Assembly (NCBI GenBank): GCA_963978905.1
Contig: OZ022257.1
Location: forward strand, 53,090,873-53,154,872
Source: Trichostrongylus colubriformis
Lineage: Eukaryota; Nematoda; Chromadorea; Rhabditida; Trichostrongylidae
Length of the DNA: 64,000 nucleotides
Direction: 5' to 3'
Each line of letters starts with the position of its first letter. Position 1 is the stretch's first letter. This document shows positions 9,013 through 21,000 of this stretch, one piece after another. The notes below the pieces were generated by a model. It made no database searches and had not been told where the DNA came from. It worked only from the letters and a program-made list of their open reading frames with translations. Made by a program: the position numbers and the translations under genes.

Positions 9013-12000
9013 CTGAAAATATGTCATTTTTTCTTTTTAAAATGCTATTAACTGAGTATCTCGTGAACTTTCGTTCTAGCCGTCGTGTTCCTCCTCAAAG
9101 CCATTCAAAGATACCGAAACAGCATTGACATATAGTTAAGGAATATGCTACACTTCGTCGGTGGTGATGTAGTGGAAAGTGGCGCGCTCCTATCTCATGG
9201 TACGGAGATCAAATCCCTTCCATCCTTTCAGGGTCGGTGAATTTGTACCGGACTCGTCTGAGTGGATAAAAGCGTTGACACTTGTCCATCGGCTCGCCGC
9301 CGCGAGTCATGGCATAGGCCAAACAGCACCCACTTGCTACAACGATTTCGAAAGAAACTGAATGCGCGGCGCCTCCCACGGAATGGACTGGTTGGCACTA
9401 AAAAATTAAATCCCATCCTTTATGTTTATAACAATGATATTATAACATGACACTTTTCGTCCATCCTCAACTGTTGGCGCTGCATGCATCTGCTGTCGTG
9501 TCAAAACATTGCAGCCTTTTAAGCTCCAGCCGCGTTTTTGTATTGGTCCGGCTCCTAGCGACGAGCATCCCTGATTGGCTGCGGTAGGAGTGGCCAGGGA
9601 GCTGCAGTAGAGTCGAAGCGATCGCGCGCGCTCCCCTAAACAGGAATGTCGCAGACCCTTTTCCAAGCAGCTGATTATCTTTTCAGTGTTTCTCATTTCT
9701 AATGGTTACCCGTAAAGTTTGCGAGTTTCTCCTTTCTATTTTTTCATTATTTCGCACTTGTTTTCGCTAGTTTGTGATGTCCCGGCTGTTTTTGCGCACT
9801 GTTTACGTGGTTACAGCCAATGGAAGAGTACCCCGACCCGGACTACCCGCTTTTCCCGCTTCTTAAATGGTCGTCCGAGTCAAAAATCAGTGGTGGGAAA
9901 GCGGTCCTAATTCTTGGGTTTCTGGCCATTTACTTCCGCTTTCTCCTCACCGTCGTATTACTACTGATCGTCTCGACCGTCATGTTCACCACTTTTTTCA
10001 CATTTCCTCCGAATCCCCCCTATCACTGCCTTAGATTGATGTTAGTCTATTGCTAATTTGATTAATTTGAGCATACCTGTCTAGCCAGTGGGAATAACTC
10101 GTCTCTTCTGGTGAGTAATGAAGGCATAATGAGACAAAGCTGAGCAGCGGCTTCATTTACAGACACCTCATGAAACGACAAACCCTGAAATACTCCACTC
10201 AGCATCATGCTGACCGATGACGAAACCTTGGCATGATAGTGTAGTTCTTCTATTTACCAAACGAAGTTGTCAAATAAAATCTTCAATGACCGGCCTCAAA
10301 TTCCAACCGGCCCTCCTCGAAGGCAGAAAATCCCAGTAGTGCAGAGCACAGTGCACAGCGCACTTCTATTACCCAGTTACTCGAAAGAATCGTTCACGAA
10401 GAAGTGGTTTTCTGTTACCCATATAATTATTTTGTACTTTCCTAATAAGAGCCGCATGCAAAGTTTCACGAAAAAAAGTGAGAATTCGGCTAGGATACCG
10501 TTCCCCTATTATCGGTCGGATGGGCTGAGCCTCCGAGTAAAAGCCCCTTCTCGTCGCCCGCCGCGGCTAGAAACGGGGGGTGGGACTTTTTTCGTAACTT
10601 CCTATTGCCACAATGCGTCTCCGACCGCGGCGGACAACGGGGTGGGCACTTGATTGGAGGCCCGCCCACTCGGCAAGACTTCGTGGTGCTGTTTATTAGC
10701 AGGATTCACATTATTTCGCGTGATTTTTATTTTGCATGCGGCCCACATTGGGCAAATACAACATAAATATGAGAGTAACAGAAAAACTAATTTCCCGTAG
10801 ACGACTTTGAGTAAGTGCGAAATATACAACCTCGCTTGGGCGAGAAAGTTCCATAGACAACCAAAGTCCACACGTAAACCATTTCTAATGCCGTACCTTG
10901 TCCGGCTTTCGTTTAGCATCAAATCGGCCATAAATAGCCGAATACTTGCGATATTCAGCGAGACGATTTGGAGAATCGGCGGTGGCAGAGAGGAGATCAA
11001 GCACTTCTCTGAATTTCGACAACTCAGGATGACAGCATTAATTTACAGCTGAATGCCTGCATTGATTAGTGAGTATCGCTAAATACTTACTTTGATACTC
11101 GCTTCTTGTTTTGGATGAGTTTTGGCGGCAGTCGAGGGATTTTTTGACATATGGCCATTGCACAACTCGAAAGGCGACGAATCTGTGCATCGGACAAGAC
11201 TGGCGAGTCGCATAGAGCAGTACCTGGAATTCGCTACAGCTTGATTCCCTAGACACTAGCTCCTCGATGGGAACGGACGGAATTGTAATCAACCTACTTG
11301 GATCGTAGTCTCCCAAAGATACAAAGTCACCACCTACTGAAAGAGGGCTGGTCGACCTGAATTTTCGTGGTCTTGTTTCTGATGTGAAACAATTCGGTAG
11401 AAAACTAGTTGAGGTTGAAAAAATATAGGCAATTCTTTAAAAAAAAAAGAACGAGGTACCTCTCTTTCTCTTCGCCGGTAATCGATCCCTGTCCGAAGGC
11501 CGGCAGAAGTTCGCCGCGAACCACGTTGGCGGTTCCTCCTGGGACGGTAGGGCTGGGGCCGAAGTCGTTGGTGCAGCCGCTGGAGCCGCCGATTGTGACA
11601 GAAGTGGCCATAGTACCGAGCACAGCAGCGGAGAGTTCGATCGCTGAACTGTGTCGGCTTCAGCGGCACGTCAAAGTCATCTCAACACTTTATAATGAGA
11701 GGGCATCCCATTTTGCCTTGATGTGCGACCCTTTTTTGCCTGTCTGAGAAGGTCTAGGAACCCTTCCCTCGTCTACAAAGAAAAAGCAAAATATCAGTGT
11801 CCAAAGTGATGCCTGGATATTTAGCATTCTGCGAGATGCCCCCTCCTTCCGATAACAACGTCATCTTTATTTATACATGGTATCTCATTTAAACCCCTAA
11901 AGATACGCTACTTTGCTAGACGTTGGAGGTAAAAATAAAAGTGCACAGTATTAATTGGCACATTAGGCGGAGCGCGGGCGAGGGTGACAGGTGAGAAGCG

Positions 12001-15000
12001 CTAATTCGCTTAGAGTATCTTTCACCACGAAGGCCTACGAAAATCCGCTGCTATTACCCTTGATTTCCTTTGTAGTAAGCAAAGGTATGGAGATCCACGA
12101 AATTGGAATTTTTTTATTTGTTCTCACTCCTGATCGGAAATCTAAGATGAGCCAAATTTCATTTTTCGCTTACACTCTTTTGCTAGGGATAACTTGTGTT
12201 TTTGTTTTCACTTATACTAGAAGGGGGGTTTTCCACCGAATCTTGTAAAACAGCACTAGGAGCAAATAAAATTTTGAAGCAATTCTTCAGTGGTCATTTA
12301 GCCATTTATAATCAAAAAGAAAGCTTTGAAATGAAAACCGTCCCCAAAATCCCCCAAAAGACTAACCCAACGGTACCGAGTTGTGAGTGGCGTTTCCATT
12401 CTGCGGTGATGTCGTTTCGTTGGAAGTCGACGCTAAGCCTGGGGATGTGGACGATAAACTCGTCAAAGTCGTTGCAAACCCTGAAAATCACAGCTGTAAT
12501 GGATCAACCTATCTTCAGAACAAGTGATTTTACTGTGTCAGCTCAAGAAATCATTTTCGCTGGGGACAGTGATGGATACTGCCACAAATAGAAAATATGC
12601 ACGAAATTAGTTCATTTTCTAAAATCTGATTCAGAAGAAATTTCATTTGCATTTTTGTCTTATTTTATTGCTAGCGTCTGAGCAAACTTATTCTGATAGT
12701 GTAACATTGACTCACCAGGCATGAGAAAAGACATATCAGGACCACCCAATGCATAAGGTGATACCGGCGGTGGGCCAATGTGTTGAATAGCGGCCAAATT
12801 GAAGGTGGTTTGATCTTTGGAGAATTCCTATAAAAATCAAAAACTAAATTCTTATCAAACGATTGATAAAGCAAAGCTACGACATCGAAAACCACAGGAG
12901 ATCAACCCTGGACAGATGAGCGGCGCTACTTTTTTGCAAAACCATGCTCAAGATCCGGTGTAGCTCCCACGCGCCCAGTGTGCCCATCGGGATCAACCGT
13001 AGGATGATTTAATCTCATGAGGTGGACACATTTCGGGTTAGAAAAGGGGAAGGGTTGCATGAGCAAAACTTCAAAAAATCACCAGAATCTACTGGAGTTT
13101 CTGCATTTTTGAGTACAGTATGCAGATCTCAAAGAGAAGCGAATAAGAGAGAGAAGATAATCATATTTAATACTGGAAAGCAGTATTAAATATGATTATC
13201 GAGCAACATCTAAGTCTGTTGCTTTAAGAAGAGGGGGGGTTTATCATGAGTAAAAAGTTGAGGATCGGCTCACAATGCCATGATAACTGGCTATGAAGTT
13301 CTCCGATAGCCAATTTGCTTGGAGAGCTGGAAGAAAAAAGCATATCATCTAACAATCCAATAAGTTTTCATAATTTAAAAAAAAGCTAGACCATAACCTC
13401 CTTGCAAAACCTTTACAGACGTGAAAGGCTGCATAGGATAAGTGATAACTATACTGAACCAATTTTCTTATTAGCTCCGGAATAGCCCTGTAAAGATGAG
13501 GATGAGAAACTCACTGTTAAGGCTCGTTGTAACCGTCGTACATGCAGTGGTTTTGACAGCATACCTACGAGTGACATAATCTCAAGGAATTCTCCTTCGT
13601 CACATTGCATAATCTGATTAATATCATCGCCTCCTGAATACAATACCAACATTTGAATCAATAAGCTCAAGATTCCGCGATTTTGGAGAAATTGTCCACG
13701 AAAAAATGAGTTTCTTTGTTACCCATATATTTATATCATATTTGCCTAATAACGGCCGCATGCTAAATTTCACGCACGCGGAAAAGTGAGAATGCGCTGA
13801 GATTCGCTCCCTAAATTCACGGACGGGTGGGAGGGGCCTCCGAGTAAAAGCCCCATCCCATTATCCGCCGCGGTTGGGGATGTAGTGTGACGCTTTACGT
13901 ACTAACTTTCTGTTGCTACGATGGATCTCCGACTCGGCGGACGACGGCGTGGGATGCTCAGAGGTCCCGCCCACCCGGCCGAGACTTTGTGGTGCAGTGT
14001 CTTGGCAGGATTCACATTTTTTTGAGTAGAACTTTGCATACGACCCACAGTGGGCAAATACAACATAAATATTTGAATAAGAGAAAACTCATTTTTCTGT
14101 TGGCGATTCTTTCAAGTATGCTAGACGGCACTGCTTACCCAAAGCAGTCCCGCCACAAAGGTGTAGGCTTGCTGCCTGATGGGATGAGAGAGGTTATTTT
14201 TGGGACATTTGTACTGAATACTTATACCCAAGGGTAATTCGAGCCGTAGAGTACGAATATGAGACCGAACAGAATCAATCTTCAAGTGGATGTGGCGCGA
14301 CTGCCAGACATTTTTGTGTTGAGAAAGTGTGACCCAGTGAGTGTCACATTCGTATTCTGTGATTACCCTTTGGTGCGAGCCTAGAGCCAAATCGCAATAT
14401 TTATCGGAAATCACCTCTCGTACCTCATCAAGATTCGAGAAAGTGTGGTAGCTTTGGGTAAGTGGTACCGGAATCTTTCCATATTTTTTTTTGCAATTGC
14501 ACATGTTACATGTTATTTACATTTTTACACTACATCATGAGCAATGTGTATGAACCTACCTTGTGATATAAACATATCGTAATACTGTACAAGGTTTGCT
14601 CTTTGTAACACCGCCAGCAATTGCCATTCTGATATAGACGTGGGCGGAACCAATGGTTTTGGTGTGCTAAACGTGAACGTTCTCTCGTTATTCCAATCAA
14701 ACTTTTTTCACGGTGGAAAAATCCCACACGGCCTTTTTAGATTTGGAAATCAATGAAAGAATTATTGAGTGAGCAACGATTCGTTTGGATACGATTCTGT
14801 ACCAGGAAATCTACATTTCCCGGGAGGTTACTCCTCTTTCCAAACAACGGTTGAAGGGGAGGCTACCTGAGATGTTACCCTAGAATGCATTATTTTCAAT
14901 GTACACTATGAGAAACGGAATATTGGGAGCTCTGCGGTGCGCCGTTTAGAATTTGTCAGGAATGTGGTAATTGTTTGAAAAAATGACACGATCACATCCC

Positions 15001-18000
15001 CTAGCTTTTTATCAAATCAGCACCTCTAAAGGGATGAACTTAAGGGAGCTCACTAGTTTATTTAGCGCTTACCAGCACAAAGACGAGTTCCAGCTGAGGC
15101 ATGTAGTACTATAGGAGTGCCAAATCTATAATAAACCCAGTCCTCGGAATCAATCCCGACCATACGGCCCCTCTTCACTACCGACGTCGTTTGCCTTTTC
15201 TTTTTTGAAGATTACTCGACAAGTTTTGCCATCCTTTTCTAACCCAAAAGATTTCTCATCCCTTACAAGACCCCGAATAGGGATTCGTCGTTGATCGGTC
15301 CTTGTGGACACGAGCCAGATGAACTGCTCCGTTCCAGGAAGTGTGCATATCTGCTATCGTATTTTCCCTACACAGGTTCCATAGGCTGGCCTCTGCTACT
15401 TACAGAGCTCTCGTACCCACTTTTTTGACACCCACAATTTTAAAGTAAGTTCCACGTGTGTGGCCCCTGTCAGTTCCATTCATATCAAAGCAATTGGTCT
15501 TTCGAAGTCAAGAAGAAAATAGAGAACCAGTATAGTGAAAGAATAAATAGTAAAACATCTCCTATTCTAAGGTCTTTTACTCACCCAGCTCTTGCAATGT
15601 TCTCCACTTTCAACTGCGGCGATTCCCGTTTTACCGGATTCTTCACAGTTGTACTCAATTGTAATTGTGATGTCGATGAGCTCGATGGCAGAGCTGAAAT
15701 GAGCACTCAAATGCCGAATCCAGACATACAAATTTCATCATTTTTCAATTAGTGGCTGCTACAGTGGGATCTATTTTGAAATCTCTTTCGGAAGTTATAA
15801 AAATACTAGAATTAAATTCACCTCCCACTGCGACACGCTGCATTTAAAAACATGGAACTGAATACAAGCGCTTTCGACTGATTTTGTACGGAACCATATT
15901 TTTAGACCGCGGTATGGAAGAATAGTCGATTTTCAAGCTTTTTACGCCCGCCACAACACCAAATTCTCGAATTTTCCTTTAAAATTCATTTCTTTCCATA
16001 TAAATGTGCATAGAGCCGCGAAAGAAGTAGCGCTTAATTAACAATTCACACTGTCCAGGATGACCTGTTGGCTAGTCAAACCGATTCTCCTTCGTCGATG
16101 GTGGATTGAGCGCGTAGTTTGAATAATAACTGACAGAGTTGTTTAACCTCTAGAAAGTTCATCACTGTGACGCGATTCATGATAAAATAAATTGTCTGAG
16201 GAGAGATGCATGGCAAATTGTCACGCCGCCCACACATCCAGTGTGTCCATGGTATATCGAATGGCTTTCTCATGCACAACGCCTCAAATTAGATCGCCTA
16301 CCTTTTTAATGGCAGCAGTAGGGGAAATTCGGACGAAGTGTAAAAGAAGTAGTGAATATGAAAGTCGAGATGCCTAGTAACAGGAAGGTGGAGAAAAAGC
16401 GGATGGAAATGGCCAAAACGCGTGAATTACAGACGCCGACACTTCCGTCAAGAAGGGATAGTCCGGACGAGATTTCCGTCGTTATGTTGCCAGTAAACAC
16501 AAAGGAACGTTTCGACATATGAAAGCATCTTTTTCCTGGAGTGAGCTTCAACCTGAAGTGCGAAAGCGCGCCGCAATACCTTCGATTTTGCCGCATTCCT
16601 TGGCCGCTCTCATCGTAGCCGACCAGGAATCATGTCGCTTAGAGGCGGGGTCGGTCGTCCAAGGCGTCAGGGGATATCCGTTGCACTGTTTCTACAGCTG
16701 GGGGCGGGGAGGAGGGGGCGCTTTTTCACCGGGATTTCGCCACGGATAGCCTTCTTAGACCTATAGTTCCCATATGAGTGACTTCTTTAAGGGATTACCC
16801 ACGAACCATATCCCCCCTATTGCCGTCTTTGAGGCAGTAGATTCTTAGGAATTACCCAGAAAGCGTCTTTCACGGCGGGCCATCACGGCGCTGCACTCAG
16901 TCGAGCCCATTCTAACAGCACCTTTTTAGCTTAGCTGACGAATGATGGAGCTCCAATAGGGATTGGTCAGAGTGGGTTAGCACAGGTTTGAATGGTACAG
17001 CAAAACACATCAAAAAGTGTGCATTTTGCTAGTTGCCCAAGGATCTAACCTCCAAAGCAGGTTAGTGACACAATCTGAAGCGTTATGCTCGGGAAGATCA
17101 TTCCAAAGTCCAAAGATACTCTGGGTAAGTCAGTGGGTTAACTATGGGTTACGTTTACCTAACACTGACGAGACGAGATGAGGGGCGAGTTCTCCTCATA
17201 AGTCGCTCCTCAGTGATTAATAACTCTTTGTGAGCAAAACACAGTTATCCCCATGTAGAGCCTGGTGGGCAATGTATAACAAACAAAAATTTTAAATTAT
17301 TGGGGAAATGGTTCAGTGCCAACTAACATATACTCTTTCAAAATAAAATTGTGCAGCATTAGTGGGGCTTTTGAAAGCCCGGCATAACAGCGCATAGTAG
17401 CATTCTTCAAACACATTCTATTTATTTAATTAGACCTGCTCTGAATATTTCTCGCATCATTTTTCTGAATTTACACTTATTTCCGGGGCCATTGGAACGC
17501 TTAACGACACACTCTGTCCAAAGCTCTTGACAATTTTGACTACGGTATCAAGAGTATCCGTAATGGAAACACTCCCGATTAGTTCGGCTATCCTTCATTG
17601 AGCAATGGAACGGGCGAAAAGGTTCCAGCTAAAGGTTTTAGTATTAGCGAAACGAGTTTTGAAAATATGCTAAAGACGAACCACTGAAATTAAGTGAATG
17701 AAAAACATTTATGCTGACAGTGCAACCATTCAAGTTTTTCGGTGGAATAGTTCTTAGGATTTAATTTTCCGAAAACGGAAGGCATTTCGCTGGGTGACTT
17801 GACCATCCGCTTAAGTAAATTTCGAATGGACGCTAGGAACCCAAATTGACGAAGGTACGAGTTCCATTGACCAAGGTAGATGTGAGGATACGAAGAATCC
17901 TTTGGGAGACCACGGCGTACTGATTATAGTGAAGAAATTAGTGATGAATTGAAACAGTACATCAAATTTCATGATTGTAAAGTTGATGAAAAATAGATAA

Positions 18001-21000
18001 ATAAATAATCAACAAATAGAGAAAACGATTGATCGAAACCTAATCATAATGAATCATAATTTACTAACTTAATAATAATTAATGAAAACAAAAATTGACA
18101 TTTTCGCAGATTCCTTCATACTTATTGGAATTACCAATCAACCTACACGTTTGTTTTGTTCGTAGCGGCACCGAAAAATGATGACATGCTTCGCTGAGCA
18201 GTGGCCAGAGGACCACCTTTTTTTCAAGTATTCGCGAAAACGCATTCTCGCCCTAGCAAGCGATATATAGTGTATTGGAGCAGACACAAATCATACGCGC
18301 CCAGTAATTTTCACTAATTAAATGATATAATTATCTTCAATTATTTCAAACGCAAAGGATTTCCAAAAGCGATCGAAAGTAAAGGGATAGCGAGATCAAA
18401 AGAAGTAAAGGAAGTGCTTCAGTGAAGCCACAAAACTGTTTTTACATAATTAGGACAGCCTGAAATGGGCCATGCATTCAGCTACTATAAAGAATGTGGG
18501 AGATGAATGGATACTGTAAGGTTGTCCCAAATGTCATGTAGGATTTTTTTCGATCATCACTTTATTATTTCTCTTCCATCAAACAGCAATTAGGCGACAA
18601 CGTATTCATCATAGTTATCGACAACCCTCTGCCACCTCATAGGTAAATCGCTGATTTCCTCCTCCCAAAACTCTGAGTTCAGAGAGTCGCACAAGTTACC
18701 GATCTCCTTTGCAAGTGAGTCATAATCAACGAATTTCAGATCTCAGAGGATGGGAAAGGTGATAGTCAGAAGGGGCAATGTCGGAGAGGATGGCAGGTGG
18801 GGCAGAACATCCCAACCGAGCTCCCGTAGCTTGGCCTTGGTACTTTTCGCGAAGTGGGAACGGGCGTTGCCATGACGGAGGGTGACTGCGGACCTTATCT
18901 GGCGCTTTTCTCGAACAGCGACGGCGAGCTGCTGGAGCTGGCGGGTGTATACGGCAGCGGTGATTGTCTCGACTTGTACCAGCACCTCGTGGAAAAGCAT
19001 TCCCTGCGTCTCAGAAGTAGCACTGTCCTGAGCGTGGTTTGTCTTCCATGTCAATCTCGCCGTTGCCGAAGCTGACGAACCAACAGCACATGGTCACGTA
19101 GCTCACACATCCCTTGCCAATGCCAATGCCAATGCAGCGATAATGGAGTCGCAAGCTTCCCTCGCTTTGGTGCTGCGAAACCACTCTTAGTATGTAGATG
19201 ATACCGCGCGGTGGGTGGGTATCGACTACGGGCGCTGTAGATTTCTCCACGGAATCTAGTGGGTCAATATATACCTTGTTAGAAAGCTTGGTGAACCTTC
19301 TACCATATTCCTGAACCGCCCAGATCTGATTTGAAGTGAACAAGAGTTACTGATTTTTATGGAAAAATCCCACAAGACTTTTGGGGCGATCTAATATTAT
19401 ATTTTATCATGAATTGCAGAAGTCAGTCGCTTCCCGAAAGTCCTCTCACATATGGGTCTGCTGTTTTGAAGAGATAAGGACAGCTCGAAATGAACAAAAC
19501 GAAGGTTGTAAACAAAAGTGGGCGGACTTCAGCGCTAGGTGTGCTATGGCAGTGAGGGAAGAGGCGATCTATAAAAAAGTTGCACATACAACCATCTTGA
19601 AAAGATCTTCGAGGAGTCAATCTGGACATTCAGACGTATATTCCTGCCTAAGTCAAGTGGAGAAAGGAATGGGTTCCTTTCCCCTTCTAGGCTTACAAGG
19701 GACCGCCCCGAGGTCGAAGTGGCTATTCGGAGTGAGATACATATGATCCGACGTTTTTCATTGACTGATCTCGAACCTGCATTCCAAATTTGCAGAACGA
19801 TTTTCGGAGCGGAGTTATGGAGTTTTTTTTTTGAAAAAAAAACATTACTGTTATATGATAGGTTTGGAAGCCCGCAGCAAGCGAGCCATACGTTCTCGCG
19901 CAAAACCAGTGTGGTTTTCGTGTTCAGGAGACAAAGTAACCCATGGGACATGTTTTTAGCCAATTCAAGGACTATTGAGTAGGTCAAGACTTTTCCAAAA
20001 TTTGGTCGAGTTCTCGGTAAGGCAAGAATTTTTCCGAAATTCGGTCAATTTTTTCAGAAAAACCTCCATCCAACTCCGCTCAAAGGATCGAGGGTTTCCT
20101 GGAGCAGTTGCTATAGGGTTCTCTGGAAAGTTCTCAGCGTTTCGTGTTACTATTATATATTTGGTACATTCATTGCTGATTAAAAACTCATTCTCCCTTG
20201 CGTCTCTGTAGTACTTCCTGATGAGAATTTTGCGCTATTTGAGGGTAATATTGCCGTTTCACCATTGCTTGATAAATGCCCTTTCCCCATGTTTCTTTGA
20301 AGCATGTCAAAAGAGCAACTTCGGACGATATTTTTCGTCAACCACAAATAGGCTCAATTCGCAGTCGAGACAGCTCGACAAATTAACCAGGTGTGAGGGC
20401 CTAATAGTGTTGGAGAAAGCACCGTGCGACAGTGGTTCAACAAATTCCGTTCTGGAGATTCCAGCCTTGAAAATGAACCTGACAGCGGTTGACCTAAAGC
20501 AGTAATTGACGAGAATCTGAAGGCGTTTGTGGAGACTGACCCATCCCAAACAAACAGTTCGTTGCAGAAAAGACAGGCGCCGGCAAATTCACTGTGGCGG
20601 ATGGTCTGAAGCGCATTGTGAAGGTGAAAAAACTCGACAAGTGGGTGCCCCACAATTTCAGTGACCGACAGAAATTGGCACCTCTCGAGGTTTCTTCTTC
20701 ACTGCTTTTGCGCAGCTGAAACGACCCGTTTTTAGACAGAATTTTCACGTGATGAAAAGTGGATCATGTATGATAGCAGGAGACGTCAGACAGTGGTTGG
20801 ATGCCGATGAACCACCAAGGCAATTTCCAAAGCCGGATCCTCACCAAAAATGATCATGGTCACAGTGTGGTGGCCATCCACCTGTGTGACCCACTATAAC
20901 TTTTTGTCCCCAGGCTAAACCACCACGGCAGATTAATACTGTGAAGAAATTGACGAAAAGTAGCGGAAATTGCGTCAGCTGCAGCTCGCACTTGTCACAG

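Noticed and set aside
9820..10056. Small membrane protein (78 codons with a hydrophobic stretch, plus strand)
   Set aside because: The DNA recurs in inverse orientation at 16.3-16.5 kb and sits inside a mab-10 intron, so a dispersed repeat explains it better.
10270..10330. Extra small mab-10 exon between the NCD2 exons (EGRLEFEA)
   Set aside because: Exon 10 ends in phase 0 and joins directly to the TATTTCAG acceptor at 10184, giving the conserved NCD2 order without an insert.
11409..11747. 112-codon plus-strand frame opposite a mab-10 exon
   Set aside because: It is the antisense shadow of the GC-rich exon 11460-11643, whose minus-strand reading joins in phase with its neighbours.
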